Shown in pieces: positions 33,207 through 42,603 of a stretch of 64,000 nucleotides of DNA. Where the stretch lies: positions 62,001 to 126,000 of the forward strand of contig CBDFHH010000004.1 of assembly GCA_965247665.1 (NCBI GenBank). Direction: 5' to 3'. The DNA comes from CAUZWH01 sp965247665 (GTDB lineage: Bacteria; Pseudomonadota; Alphaproteobacteria; SHVV01). The position numbers and the translations under genes are program-made. Below the pieces are notes generated by a model. The model was given only the letters and a program-made list of their open reading frames with translations. It was not told the DNA's origin and searched no databases. The stretch's first letter is position 1; each line of letters starts with the position of its first letter.

Positions 33207-33560
33207 TTACTGGAGATTGCCACTATCATCGAGAAACTCACCGGTGGTGTTCTCCGGGACCCGGCCGAGCAGCTCGAGGATCTGCACCCACGGGATGGTC
33301 AGGAGCGGCCGGTCGAAGGCGCCGGGCCGGTCCGGCGACCAGCCCTCTTCGGTGGATCCGAAGAACCCGTCCTCGTTGACGCCGATCAGGGTACCGACGC
33401 GGACCTTCTCGGCCGCCTGGAACCGGGCGATGGCCGTGGCGAGGTCGCGGGCGGTCAGCCCGCGCCTCGCCAGTTCGGCCTGCCCGGCGGCACTCTGGAT
33501 GAGGTGGACGCCGTAGCCCTGGGGCTTGGGCGTCCGGTTCCGCCTGGTCTCGCGGGCCAT
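33207..33560 (-). CDS. Hypothetical phage protein
   Basis: A 117-residue protein with the pattern GQAELARRGLTARDLATAIARFQA and VGTLIGVNEDGFFGSTEEGW. The N-terminus is basic. It lies between the DUF3489-like gene and the ribbon-helix-helix gene in the same leftward set. Function unknown. Confidence 0.65.
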   Translation of the reverse strand: MARETRRNRTPKPQGYGVHLIQSAAGQAELARRGLTARDLATAIARFQAAEKVRVGTLIGVNEDGFFGSTEEGWSPDRPGAFDRPLLTIPWVQILELLGRVPENTTGEFLDDSGNLQ

Positions 33561-33571
33561 GGCCGCCGTCC

Positions 33572-34147
33572 TCAGCCGGCCACGCGGTAGACGCGCCCGC
33601 GATCCTCGACCTTCTCCGAGGTGACGGTGAGGCCGAGCTTCTTCTTGAGCGCGCCGGCGAAGGCGCCGCGAACCGTGTGACGCTGCCAGCCGGTGGCCTC
33701 CATGATCTGATCGACCGTGGCGCCTTCGGACCGTCGCAGCATCTCGACCACGAGGGCCTGCTTGGTGCCGGTGCGTTGCTTGACCGGCCCCTTCGCCGTG
33801 TCGCGGCCCGTGGCGGCCTTCTTCGCCTTGGGCGGGGTGTCCGCCGCCGGTGCGACCTCCTGGCCGTCGTCGGCCGCCTGTGCGCCCATGTCGGCCAAGT
33901 GGAGGCAGTCGGCCGGCTCGACGTTGATGGCGAGCGCGCCCTCGGCCGTGATGGCGAAGTAGGGGTCTCGCCGGCCGGGCCAGTCCTCGCGGCCCGGCGC
34001 CTCGGCGATCAGGCCCTTGCGCAGGAGCGCGCCCGTGACCTTGGTGACCGCGCCGCCCTTGAGCGTCTTGGGCAACGGGTGGATCGAGCCGTCGTCGCGC
34101 TGCGACGCGGCCGAGAGAATGATCGTCTGGGTGTCGGTGAGTTTCAT
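33572..34147 (-). CDS. DUF3489-domain protein
   Basis: A 191-residue protein with two parts. The N-terminal winged-helix-like part is LTDTQTIILSAASQRDDGSI plus HPLP. The C-terminal DUF3489 domain is TKQALVVEMLRRSEGATVDQ, then QRHTVRGAFAGALKKKLGL. DUF3489 resembles a winged helix. The N-terminal part is related to that of the protein encoded at 34254, which suggests an old duplication. It is probably a small DNA-binding regulator. Confidence 0.8.
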   Translation of the reverse strand: MKLTDTQTIILSAASQRDDGSIHPLPKTLKGGAVTKVTGALLRKGLIAEAPGREDWPGRRDPYFAITAEGALAINVEPADCLHLADMGAQAADDGQEVAPAADTPPKAKKAATGRDTAKGPVKQRTGTKQALVVEMLRRSEGATVDQIMEATGWQRHTVRGAFAGALKKKLGLTVTSEKVEDRGRVYRVAG

Positions 34148-34171
34148 GGCTCCCTCCTTCGGGGGTTGAGC

Positions 34172-34192
34172 GCGCCGCGGCGATCGCGGCGC
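34172..34192 (-). terminator. Perfect hairpin between two leftward genes
   Basis: GCGCCGCG and CGCGGCGC (8 bp) pair around a 5-base loop between the gene at 34254 and the gene at 33572. Without a T-run it may be an attenuator or mRNA processing site rather than a terminator. Confidence 0.35.
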
Positions 34193-34253
34193 TGCTACTG
34201 CCCGAAGCCCCGCCGGGCGGACCCGGTCGGGGCTGGAGGGGCGGAGGGTTCAG

Positions 34254-34772
34254 TCAGTCGGTGGGCATGCAGACGGCGACCTTGCGGCCGTCCGCGTTGA
34301 AAGCGTGTCCGTCGTGACCGGCCGCCGGTTCGGCGAATTCGCCTTCCTTGAAGACGGCGTCGCCGATCTCGCGCAGATCGGCGAGGTGCTTGTTGAGCGT
34401 CCCGACATGGCCCCAATCGACCCGCTCGGGGTCGACGTCGAAGTGATCGTCGCTCTTGTCCTTGAGCCGTTCGAGCAGGTCGTCGAACTCGAGCTTGGCG
34501 GCGATGAAGGTTTCGACGGCGGTCGGTCTCGCGGCCGTCGCGCGGTCATCCGGACCGGCATGGAGGGCCTTGAGGCCCTGGTAGTTGATGCGCAGGAAGG
34601 GCTCGGAGGCGGGCCGTTCGTCCGGCACGCGCTCGATGAGGTCGAGCGAGACGAGCTTGCCGACGATCAGATCGGCATCGACGCCCTCGGGCAGCGGGTG
34701 GATGCGCCCGTCGGGGCGTTTGGCGGCGGCGGTGAGCACGTCGCGTTCGCTGTCGGTGAGTGGGTTTGTCAT
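34254..34772 (-). CDS. Hypothetical protein related to the DUF3489-like neighbour
   Basis: A 172-residue protein. Its N-terminus (LTDSERDVLTAAAKRPDGRI then HPLPEGV) matches the neighbour in pattern: L-T-x-x-(E/Q), then A-A-x-x-R-x-D-G-x-I-H-P-L-P. The C-terminal half is acidic and helical (FIAAKLEFDDLLERLKDKSDD). It is the first gene of the leftward set, divergent from the terminase operon, and could repress one or both. Confidence 0.7.
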   Translation of the reverse strand: MTNPLTDSERDVLTAAAKRPDGRIHPLPEGVDADLIVGKLVSLDLIERVPDERPASEPFLRINYQGLKALHAGPDDRATAARPTAVETFIAAKLEFDDLLERLKDKSDDHFDVDPERVDWGHVGTLNKHLADLREIGDAVFKEGEFAEPAAGHDGHAFNADGRKVAVCMPTD

Positions 34773-34873
34773 TGGTTTCTCCTTTCGATTGCGACGTCAT
34801 ACACGCTCTGTTCCGGCCCGATAGCAAGCGCTTAAGACCATGATTCCAATGCTATTTTCGAGGTTCCACGGGC

Positions 34874-35452
34874 ATGGGCGTATCGCTGCGGGAATACGCG
34901 CGCCGGCGCGGTGTGAGCCATGTCGCGGTGATGAAGGCGATCCGCGCGGGCAGGCTCACGCCGGAGCCCGACGGCACCCTCGATCCGGCCAAGGCGGATG
35001 CCCAATGGGACGCGCGCACCGATCCGGCGCGCCGGCCCGAGCCGCCCGAGGACGAGACCGCACAAGCTGACGAGACCCCACGGGCCTCCGATCCGGACAA
35101 GCCGGGCGACGTGGCTGCCGCGGCGCGGCCGGCCGCCACAATCGAACCCGCCCCGCAAGGGGCCGCAACCTTCACCCAGGCGCGCACGGCGCACGAGATC
35201 GCCAAGGCGCAGCGGGCCCGCATTCAGGTGCAGCGGCTGCGCGAGGAGGTGGTCGACCGGGGCCACGCGACCTCGGAGGTGTTCCGCCTGGCGCGCCGCG
35301 AACGCGACGCCTGGGTCAACTGGCCGGCCCGCGTCGCCGCTCTGATGGCGGCCGAGCTCGGCCTCGACGCGCACGCCATGCAGAAGGTCCTGGAGTCCCA
35401 TGTCCGAGACCATCTCAACGAGCTTGCCGAGATCCGGCCCGACCTTCGCTGA
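34874..35452 (+). CDS. Terminase small subunit-like protein
   Basis: A 192-residue protein. An N-terminal HTH (SLREYARRRGVSHVAVMKAI) is followed by an Asp/Pro/Ala-rich linker and a helical C-terminal part (HEIAKAQRARIQVQRLREEV, VFRLARRERDAWVNW). It sits immediately before the large terminase and overlaps it by 53 bp. It would recognise the packaging site and recruit the motor. Confidence 0.78.
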   Translation: MGVSLREYARRRGVSHVAVMKAIRAGRLTPEPDGTLDPAKADAQWDARTDPARRPEPPEDETAQADETPRASDPDKPGDVAAAARPAATIEPAPQGAATFTQARTAHEIAKAQRARIQVQRLREEVVDRGHATSEVFRLARRERDAWVNWPARVAALMAAELGLDAHAMQKVLESHVRDHLNELAEIRPDLR

Positions 35453-37400
35453 AGGCTCCGCCGAGCCCTTCGCCGGCGCGGACGACATCAGGCGCGCCTG
35501 GTACGACGGGCTCGCGCCGGACCCGCTGCTCTCCGTCTCGGAATGGTCCGAGACCCACCGCATGCTGGCGGCGCGGGCCTCGGCCGAGCCGGGGCGCTAC
35601 CGCATCGCGCGCACGCCCTACATGCGCGCCATCATGGACGCGCTCTCGCCGGCCGATCCCTGCCGGCGGGTGGTGTTCATGAAGGCGGCTCAGGTCGGCG
35701 CCACAGAGGGAGCCAATAACTTCATCGGCTTCGTCATCCACCAGGCGCCGGGGCCGATGCTGGCGGTCCAGCCGACCGTCGAGCTCGCCAAACGGAACTC
35801 GCGCCAGCGCATCGATCCGCTGATCGAGGAGAGCGCGGCGCTGCGCGAGCTGGTGCGGCCGGCGCGGTCGCGGGATTCCGGCAACACCATGCTGTCGAAG
35901 GAGTTCGCCGGCGGCATCCTGATCATGACCGGGGCCAACTCGGCCGTGGGACTGCGCTCGATCCCGGCCCGTTACATTCTGCTGGACGAGGTCGACGCCT
36001 ATCCGGCCTCGGCCGACGAGGAAGGCGATCCGGTAACGCTGGCCGAGGCCCGCTCGCTCACCTTCGCCCACCGGCGCAAGGTCTTGCTGATCTCGACCCC
36101 GACGGTCAAGGGCTTCTCGCGCATCGAGCGCGAATACGAGGCCTCGGACCAGAGGCGGTATTTCGTGCCGTGCCCACATTGCGGGCACGCGCAGGTGCTC
36201 GTCTTCGAACGGCTCAAGTGGGACACGGGCAAACCGGAGACGGCGGCCTACCACTGCGCATCCTGCGAGACGCCGATCGCCGAGCACCACAAGACGGCGA
36301 TGTTGGCGGCCGGCGTTTGGCGGGCGACGGGCGTTGCGGCCGATCCGTCGACCATCGGGTTCCACCTGTCGGCGCTCTACTCGCCGGTCGGCTGGCTTTC
36401 GTGGGAGGCCATCGCGCGCGCCTGGATCGCCGCGCAAGGCTCCGACGAAGCAATCCGCGCCTTTCGCAACACCATCCTCGGCGAGACCTGGGTCGAGAGC
36501 GGCGAGGCGCCGGACTGGCAGCGGCTCTACGACCGCCGGGAACGTTGGCCCGCGGGCACGGTTCCCGCCGGCGGGCTGTTCCTCACCGCCGGCGCCGATA
36601 TCCAGAAGGACCGCATCGAGGTCGATGTCTGGGCCTGGGGCCGGGGCCTCGAGAGCTGGCTGATCGATCATATCGTCATCGAGGGCGGGCCCGAGCGCAC
36701 CGAGCCCTGGGCCGAACTCGACCGGCTGCTCTCACAGGTCTGGCCGCATGAGGGAGGCACAGCGCTGGGCTTGGCGAAGCTCGCCATCGACAGCGGCTAC
36801 GAGCCGACCGCCGTCTATGGCTGGGCGCGCCGCGCCGGCGTCGCGCAAGTGGCCCCGGTCAAGGGGGTCGAGGGCTTCAACCGGTCGAGCCCGGTCTCGG
36901 GTCCGACCTATGTGGATGCCTCCGATGGCGGCCGGCGGCTCCGCCGCGGCGCCCGGCTCTGGAGCGTGGCCGTGTCGACCTTCAAGGCCGAGACCTACCG
37001 GTTCCTGAGACTGGAACGGCCGACCGACGAGGAGCGCGCCGAGGGCAAACCGTATCCGCCCGGCAACGTCCATCTGCCCCACTGGATCGAGGACGAATGG
37101 CTGAAGCAGTTCGTCGCCGAGCAGCTGGTCACGGTGCGCACGCGGCGCGGCTTCGCCCGGCTCGAATGGCAGAAGCTGCGCGAGCGCAACGAGGCGCTCG
37201 ATTGCCGGGTCTATGCCCGCGCTGCCGCCTGGATCGCCGGCGCCGACCGGTTCCCGGAGCGCCGCTGGCGGCGCATGGAAGCGGCATTGGCCCGCAACAC
37301 GGGTCCCGAACGGGCCGGCACGAAGAACGCGGCGGCGCCGGATTCCGGCTCCCGGCCGGCGGGACGCCGGCGCGTAACCCGCAGCAAGTGGATGGGCTGA
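35400..37400 (+). CDS. Phage terminase large subunit (GpA family)
   Basis: A 666-residue GpA-type packaging motor. The ATPase part has a diverged Walker A (FMKAAQVGATEG), Walker B ARYILLDEVDAYP and the coupling motif VLLISTPTVKG. A zinc finger follows (VPCPHCGHAQ … HCASCETP). The nuclease part has the conserved TAGADIQKDRIEVDVWAWG. The C-terminus is basic. Length and order fit lambda GpA relatives. It translocates DNA into the prohead and cuts at cos-like ends. It is intact here. Confidence 0.93.
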   Translation: MSETISTSLPRSGPTFAEGSAEPFAGADDIRRAWYDGLAPDPLLSVSEWSETHRMLAARASAEPGRYRIARTPYMRAIMDALSPADPCRRVVFMKAAQVGATEGANNFIGFVIHQAPGPMLAVQPTVELAKRNSRQRIDPLIEESAALRELVRPARSRDSGNTMLSKEFAGGILIMTGANSAVGLRSIPARYILLDEVDAYPASADEEGDPVTLAEARSLTFAHRRKVLLISTPTVKGFSRIEREYEASDQRRYFVPCPHCGHAQVLVFERLKWDTGKPETAAYHCASCETPIAEHHKTAMLAAGVWRATGVAADPSTIGFHLSALYSPVGWLSWEAIARAWIAAQGSDEAIRAFRNTILGETWVESGEAPDWQRLYDRRERWPAGTVPAGGLFLTAGADIQKDRIEVDVWAWGRGLESWLIDHIVIEGGPERTEPWAELDRLLSQVWPHEGGTALGLAKLAIDSGYEPTAVYGWARRAGVAQVAPVKGVEGFNRSSPVSGPTYVDASDGGRRLRRGARLWSVAVSTFKAETYRFLRLERPTDEERAEGKPYPPGNVHLPHWIEDEWLKQFVAEQLVTVRTRRGFARLEWQKLRERNEALDCRVYARAAAWIAGADRFPERRWRRMEAALARNTGPERAGTKNAAAPDSGSRPAGRRRVTRSKWMG

Positions 37401-37403
37401 AAC

Positions 37404-37616
37404 ATGGCGGACATGGCCTACACCGAAGACCAGGCGCGGGCGCTCCGCGAGGCGCTGACCTCCGGCGTGCTCACCGTCAGCTATGACGGCAAGAGCGTGA
37501 CCTACCGCTCGGTGGACGAGATCAAGACAGCGCTCGCCGAGATCGAGAACGCCCGCGCCCGCGATGCCGGCAGGCAGGTGCGCCAGATCCGCATCGTCGG
37601 CAATAAGGGGTTTTAG
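37404..37616 (+). CDS. gpW-like head completion protein
   Basis: A 70-residue protein: YTEDQARALREALTSGVLTV, then YDGKSVTYRSVDEIKTALAEIE, the standard gpW/gp25-like head-joining pattern. Position between terminase and portal fits. It stabilises packaged DNA and forms the tail attachment site. Confidence 0.85.
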   Translation: MADMAYTEDQARALREALTSGVLTVSYDGKSVTYRSVDEIKTALAEIENARARDAGRQVRQIRIVGNKGF

Positions 37617-37618
37617 GC

Positions 37619-39166
37619 ATGAGTTTGGTCTCGCGCATTATGTCGACGTGGGGGGCGCCGGGCCGGGCCGGGCATGGCGCTCGCCGGCCGATCCACGAGG
37701 CCGCGGGCTCGGGCCGGCGCTCGCTCGCCTGGCGGCCGGGCAATCCCGGCGCGCTGGCGACGACCTTCGCCACCGGCCACGATCTCCGGGTCAAGTCGCG
37801 CGATCTGGTGCGCCGCAACGCCTGGGCCGGCAGTGCCGTCGATGCCTTCGTCACCAACTGCATCGGCACCGGCATCAAGCCGCAGTCGATCGCGACGGAT
37901 GCGGCATTCCGCGAAGCCGTGCATGCGCTCTGGTGGGACTGGTGCGCGGAGGCCGACGCCGACGGCATCACCGATTTCTACGGCCTTCAGGCGCTCGCCT
38001 GCCGGGCCATGCTGGAGGGCGGCGAATGTTTCGTGCGGCTCAGGGTGCGCCGGCCCGAGGACGGTCTCGCGGTGCCATTGCAGATCCAGCTCTTGGAGGC
38101 CGAGCATGTGCCGCTCACCTTCAACACGACATTGCCGAGCGGCAACCTGGTGCGCGCCGGCATCGAGTTCGACCGGCTGGGCCGGCGCGCCGCCTACCAC
38201 CTGACCCGCGCCCATCCCGGCGATCCGGTCATGCGCCCGCGCGACCACGATCTGGTGCGGGTGCCGGCCGACCGTATCGCCCATCTCTTCCGGCCGCTCC
38301 GTCCCGGCCAGATTCGGGGTGAGCCCTGGCTCGCCCGGGCGCTGGTCAAGCTCGACGAGCTCGACCAATACGACGATGCCGCCCTGGTCAAGGCCAAGGT
38401 CGCGGCGCTGTTCACCGGCTTCGTCGTCTCGCCCGATCCCGAGGACGCCGTAATGGGCGGGGACGAGCCGGACGAGGACGGTGTCGTCGAGGCCAGCCTC
38501 GAGCCCGGCACCATGCAGCGGCTGAAGCCCGGCCAGGATGTGCGCTTCGCCGAGCCGGCCGACGCCGGGTCGAGCTACGAGGGGTTTTTCCGCAATCAGC
38601 TGCGCGCCGTCGCCACCGCCGCCGGCGTCACCTACGAGCAGCTGAGCGGCGATCTGACCCAAGTCAACTATTCCTCGATCCGCGCCGGGCTGCTCGAGTT
38701 CCGCCGGCGCTGCGAGACCATCCAGCACGCCGTCGTGGTGCACCAGTTGTGCCGGCCGGTGTGGCGCGAGTGGATGTCGACGGCGGTGCTCGCCGGCGCG
38801 CTCGACGCACCCGGGTTCGCGGCCGACCCGGCGCCCCATCTGGTTGCCAAGTGGATACCCCAGGGCTGGCAGTGGGTCGATCCCGAGAAGGAGTTCAAGG
38901 CGGTGGTGCTCGCCATCCGGGCCGGCCTCATGAGCCGGTCGGAGGCGATCTCGGCCTTCGGCTACGACGCCGAGGAGATCGACCGCGAGATCGCCGCCGA
39001 CAACGCGCGCGCCGATGCGCTGGGCCTGGTGCTCGACAGCGACCCGCGCAAGGTCGCGCGCACCGGCGCCGCTCAGCCCGACGCGGAATCCGGTGTGGAG
39101 CGAGAACGGGACGAACGGGAACCCGGGGAGAACGAACCCATGAACGAGATGAGGAGGCCGGCATGA
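37619..39166 (+). CDS. Phage portal protein (lambda gpB-like)
   Basis: A 515-residue portal of the lambda family: RDLVRRNAWAGSAVDAFVTN near the N-terminus, IGTGIKPQS, then GEPWLARALVKLDELDQYDD and GVTYEQLSGDLTQVNYSSIR, the hallmark near the C-terminal third. The acidic C-terminus overlaps the protease gene by 4 bp. It forms the dodecameric DNA gate of the head. Confidence 0.92.
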   Translation: MSLVSRIMSTWGAPGRAGHGARRPIHEAAGSGRRSLAWRPGNPGALATTFATGHDLRVKSRDLVRRNAWAGSAVDAFVTNCIGTGIKPQSIATDAAFREAVHALWWDWCAEADADGITDFYGLQALACRAMLEGGECFVRLRVRRPEDGLAVPLQIQLLEAEHVPLTFNTTLPSGNLVRAGIEFDRLGRRAAYHLTRAHPGDPVMRPRDHDLVRVPADRIAHLFRPLRPGQIRGEPWLARALVKLDELDQYDDAALVKAKVAALFTGFVVSPDPEDAVMGGDEPDEDGVVEASLEPGTMQRLKPGQDVRFAEPADAGSSYEGFFRNQLRAVATAAGVTYEQLSGDLTQVNYSSIRAGLLEFRRRCETIQHAVVVHQLCRPVWREWMSTAVLAGALDAPGFAADPAPHLVAKWIPQGWQWVDPEKEFKAVVLAIRAGLMSRSEAISAFGYDAEEIDREIAADNARADALGLVLDSDPRKVARTGAAQPDAESGVERERDEREPGENEPMNEMRRPA

Positions 39167-40509
39167 CCATGCTGCCGCATATCGCGAGCCGGGTGCTGGA
39201 TACGCCGCTGGTGATCGGCCAGGCGAAGCTCGAGGCGATCCTCGCCGTGATCGGCCCGCGCATCGGCATCGAGGCGCCGGCGCCCGCCGTCATGAACGGC
39301 GACGGCCGACGGCGCGGCGTGAATCTTGTAACGCCCGAGGGCATCGCCGTCATCCCGGTGTTCGGCACGCTGGTCAAGCGGGCCGGCGCCATCGACGCGG
39401 CCTCGGGCCTGACCTCCTACGGCCACCTCGAGGACCGGATCATGGACGCCGCCACCGACCCGGCGGTGCGCGCCATCCTGCTCGACATCGACAGCCCGGG
39501 CGGCGAGGCCGCCGGCGTGTTCGATCTTTCCGACCTCGTCCACGAGGCGCGCAGCCTCAAGCCCGTCTGGGCCGTCGCCGACGAGGAGGCCTTCTCCGGC
39601 GCCTATGCGATCGCCAGCGCCGCCGAGCGCCTGATCGTGCCGCGCACCGGGGGCCTCGGTGCGATCGGCGTCGTCGCCGTCCATGTCGACCGCTCGGCGC
39701 GCGACGCCATGGAAGGGTTCCGCACCACCACCGTCTATGCCGGCGCGGCCAAGAACGACTTCAACCCGCACGAGACCCTGAAGGACGGCGCGCGTCGGAC
39801 GCTGCAGGCCGAGGTCGACCGGGTCTACGGCCTCTTCGTCGACACCGTCGCCCGCAACCGCGGCCTGACGGCCGATGCCGTGCGCGCCACCGAGGCACGG
39901 CTCTTCTTCGGCGAGGACGCGGTCCGCTCAGGTCTCGCCGACGAGGTCGGCACCCTGCGGAGCGCCTTCGCCGCGCTCGTCGCGGCGCTCTCCACCCCTC
40001 GATCGATTGTTGCCGCGCCGGCCGTTCTGCCGGGCCCGGCATCCCACCAGCCAAGCAACCGAAAGGAGCAATCCATGAACGACGATACCGTTACCCAGAC
40101 CACGAATGCCGACGCCGGCATGCCGCCGGAACCGGACACGCGCTGCTGCGCCGCCCGCGACCGAGACGCGACCGCGCCCGTGGCGGCGAAGCCCGAGCCG
40201 ACGACCGCCGAGGTGGTCGACCTCGACAAGGTCCGGGCCGAAGCGCGCGGCGAGGGCGCGGCGGAGGCCGGGCTCATCGCCGAGCTCTGCACCCTCGCCG
40301 GTATGCCCGAACGCACCGCCGAGATGCTCGCCAAGGGGCTCTCGGCCGACGAGGTGCGCCGGGAACTACTGAACCTGAAGGCGGGCGCGGACGCCGAGGT
40401 GCACAACCATGTGCTGCCCGGCGCAGGGACCGGCGCTTCCGCCAGTCTCGACGACAATCCGGTGGTGCGGGCGGCAACCGCCCGGGCCGCCGCTGCAAAG
40501 GAGGTCTGA
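39163..40509 (+). CDS. S49-family head maturation protease with C-terminal scaffold part (lambda C-like)
   Basis: A 448-residue protein. The N-terminal 290 residues are a ClpP/SppA-type fold: DIDSPGGEAAGVFDLSDLV, the nucleophile region EEAFSGAYAIAS and GGLGAIGVVAVHVD. The C-terminal 144 residues (from Met at 40075) are acidic and helical, as in scaffolds. This is the lambda C/Nu3 arrangement. It degrades the scaffold during prohead maturation. Confidence 0.9.
   Translation: MTMLPHIASRVLDTPLVIGQAKLEAILAVIGPRIGIEAPAPAVMNGDGRRRGVNLVTPEGIAVIPVFGTLVKRAGAIDAASGLTSYGHLEDRIMDAATDPAVRAILLDIDSPGGEAAGVFDLSDLVHEARSLKPVWAVADEEAFSGAYAIASAAERLIVPRTGGLGAIGVVAVHVDRSARDAMEGFRTTTVYAGAAKNDFNPHETLKDGARRTLQAEVDRVYGLFVDTVARNRGLTADAVRATEARLFFGEDAVRSGLADEVGTLRSAFAALVAALSTPRSIVAAPAVLPGPASHQPSNRKEQSMNDDTVTQTTNADAGMPPEPDTRCCAARDRDATAPVAAKPEPTTAEVVDLDKVRAEARGEGAAEAGLIAELCTLAGMPERTAEMLAKGLSADEVRRELLNLKAGADAEVHNHVLPGAGTGASASLDDNPVVRAATARAAAAKEV
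40075..40509 (+). CDS. Nested scaffold protein (internal start, Nu3-like)
   Basis: An in-frame ATG at 40075 is preceded by AAAGGAG at ideal spacing, inside the protease gene. It would give a 144-residue acidic helical protein (VDLDKVRAEARGEGAAEAGL) identical to the protease C-terminus. Lambda makes its scaffold Nu3 in the same way. The ribosome binding site is the direct evidence; expression is inferred. Confidence 0.75.
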   Translation: MNDDTVTQTTNADAGMPPEPDTRCCAARDRDATAPVAAKPEPTTAEVVDLDKVRAEARGEGAAEAGLIAELCTLAGMPERTAEMLAKGLSADEVRRELLNLKAGADAEVHNHVLPGAGTGASASLDDNPVVRAATARAAAAKEV

Positions 40510-40512
40510 TCC

Positions 40513-41182
40513 ATGAACGCTCATACCGAATCCATCTATCTCGGCGACGTCCTCAAATGCGAGGCGCCCAACCTCTACAGCCGCGAGGCCGTCACGGTGC
40601 TCGCCGGCGACGGCGCCGAGCGGATGCTGAAGGTCGGCGCGGTGATCGCCGCGGCGAACCCGGGCCACGGTCACGGTGACCGCCGGCGACGGCAACACCG
40701 GCGACGGTGAAGCCACGCTCGCCGACCCAGCGCTCGGCGCCCTGGCCGAGGCCGGCATCTACCGGCTCGCCTGCATCACGGCGGGTGCGGCCGGCACCTT
40801 CCAGGTGCTGAGCCCGAAGGGCTACGTGCTTCCCGACCTCACTGTCGGCACCGCCTACGCGGGCGGTCACCTCAACCTCACCGTCGCCGACGGCGCCGCC
40901 GACTTCGTCGCGGGCGATACGTTCGCGATCGAGGTATCGGGCGACGGCAAGGTGGCCGGCCTCGATCCAACGGCCGTCGACGGCACGGCCGAAGCCATCG
41001 GCATCGTTGCCTTCGACGTCACCGCGCCCGACGGAGCCGACACGGAAGTCACGGCCATCCTGCGCGACGCCGTCCTCGCCGACCGGGCGATCGTCTGGCC
41101 CGCCGGTATCACCGAGGCACAGAAGAAAGCCGCGATCGCCGACCTCGAGGCCCGTGGCATCCTCGTCCGCAAGGCCGCCTGA
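40513..41182 (+). pseudogene. Head decoration protein (gpD-like), frameshifted
   Basis: The first frame gives IYLGDVLKCEAPNLYSREAV to VIAAANPG, then a basic nonsense tail. The correct continuation VTAGDGNTGDGEATL to ARGILVRKAA is in another frame. One extra base lies at about 40661-40665. Intact it would be about 222 residues, with the usual repeated beta-rich decoration fold ending in an ALRDAVLAD-type segment. Position between scaffold and capsid fits a head-stabilising protein. Confidence 0.78.
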
Positions 41183-41255
41183 GCCCCACTCCCCGCTCTC
41201 AACCGCAACACCTGACCAAACGGCCCGGCTCCGCCGGCGCCGGAGGAGTCCTCTC

Positions 41256-42266
41256 ATGCCCATGAACAACCCCTTCGACACCCCTGCCTTCCATGTGACG
41301 GCGCTGACCGCGGCCATCAACATCCTGCCCAACAGCTATGGACGGTTGGAGCGCATGATGCTGATGCCGCCCCGGCCGGTGCGCTTCCGCCAGATCGCCG
41401 TCGAGGAGAAGAACGGGGTTCTGAACCTGCTGCCGACCCTCCCCATAGGCTCGCCCGGCACCGTCGGCGAGCGCGGCAAACGCAAACTCAGGAGCTTCAA
41501 CATCCCGCATATCCCGCACGACGACGTGGTGCTGCCCGAGGAGGTCCAGGGTATTCGCGCCTTCGGCTCGGAGAACGAGTCCCAGGCGCTGGCCGACGTC
41601 ATGGCCGATCACCTCCAGTCCATGCGCAACAAGCACGCGATCACGCTGGAGCATCTGCGCATGGGGGCGCTCAAGGGGGTGATCCTCGATGCCGACGGCT
41701 CGGCCCTTTACGACCTCTATGCCGAGTTCGGCATCGAGGCGAAGACCGTCGCCTTCGGTCTCGACGACGACGATACCGACGTCAAGGGCCGCTGCATCTC
41801 GGTGCTGCGCCATATCGAGGACAATCTGCGCGGCGAGTTCATGACCCGGGTCCATGCGCTCGTCAGCCCGGAGTTCTTCGATGCGCTCACCAGTCACCCG
41901 AAGGTCGAGAAGGCCTACGAGCGCTGGATGGAAGGCGCCGCACTCCGCGATGACCTGCGCGCCGGCTTCACCTTCGGCGGCATCACCTTCGAGGAGTACC
42001 GCGGCCAGGCGACGGACCCGGATGGCGTCGTGCGCCGGTTCATCGCCGAGAACGAGGGCCACGCCTTCCCGCTCGGCACGGTCGAGACCTTCGCGTCCTA
42101 CTTCGCGCCGGCCGACTTCAACGAGACCGCCAACACCCTGGGACAGCAGCTCTACGCCAAGCAGGAACCGCGCAAGTTCGAGCGCGGCACCGATCTCCAC
42201 ACCCAGTCCAACCCGCTGCCCATGTGCCATCGCCCGGGCGTGCTGGTGAAGCTGACGGCCGAGTGA
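41256..42266 (+). CDS. Major capsid protein (gpE-like)
   Basis: A 336-residue HK97-fold capsid protein of the lambda E family: FHVTALTAAINILPNSYGRL, RKLRSFNIPHIPHDDVVLPE, then AFPLGTVETFASYFAPADF and ANTLGQQLYAKQEPRKFERG. ATG 41256 has GGAGGAG upstream; a second ATG six bases later is an alternative. Intact. Confidence 0.93.
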   Translation: MPMNNPFDTPAFHVTALTAAINILPNSYGRLERMMLMPPRPVRFRQIAVEEKNGVLNLLPTLPIGSPGTVGERGKRKLRSFNIPHIPHDDVVLPEEVQGIRAFGSENESQALADVMADHLQSMRNKHAITLEHLRMGALKGVILDADGSALYDLYAEFGIEAKTVAFGLDDDDTDVKGRCISVLRHIEDNLRGEFMTRVHALVSPEFFDALTSHPKVEKAYERWMEGAALRDDLRAGFTFGGITFEEYRGQATDPDGVVRRFIAENEGHAFPLGTVETFASYFAPADFNETANTLGQQLYAKQEPRKFERGTDLHTQSNPLPMCHRPGVLVKLTAE

Positions 42267-42267
42267 G

Positions 42268-42603
42268 GTGGAAGGCCCCTTCGCCATCGCGGTCGCCACC
42301 GCGGTGGACGACTGCTTCCGGCATCTCGGCCGCGATGCCGTCTATACGGCCGACGGCGGTGAGCCCGTCACGGTCAGGGTGATCGCCAAACGCCCGGACG
42401 AGATCGTCGGCCTCGGTGAGACCCGCATCCATGCCGGCACCGCGCTGTTCGATGTCAGGGTCTCGGAGATCGCGGCACCCCGGCTCGGTGATCGGCTGGG
42501 CCTCGACGGTGAAGAATACGTGATCCAGGGCGAGCCGGTGCGCGACGCGGAGCGGCTGATCTGGACCCTGGAGGCCTACCCGGCGGGGGCCTGTCCCGCA
42601 TGA
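42268..42603 (+). CDS. Head-tail joining protein (gpFII-like)
   Basis: A 111-residue protein starting at GTG 42268, two bases after the capsid stop. Beta-rich pattern: ETRIHAGTALFDVRVSEIAA then PRLGDRLGLDGEEYVIQGEP, typical of small head-tail connectors. Its TGA overlaps the next ATG. Confidence 0.72.
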   Translation: MEGPFAIAVATAVDDCFRHLGRDAVYTADGGEPVTVRVIAKRPDEIVGLGETRIHAGTALFDVRVSEIAAPRLGDRLGLDGEEYVIQGEPVRDAERLIWTLEAYPAGACPA

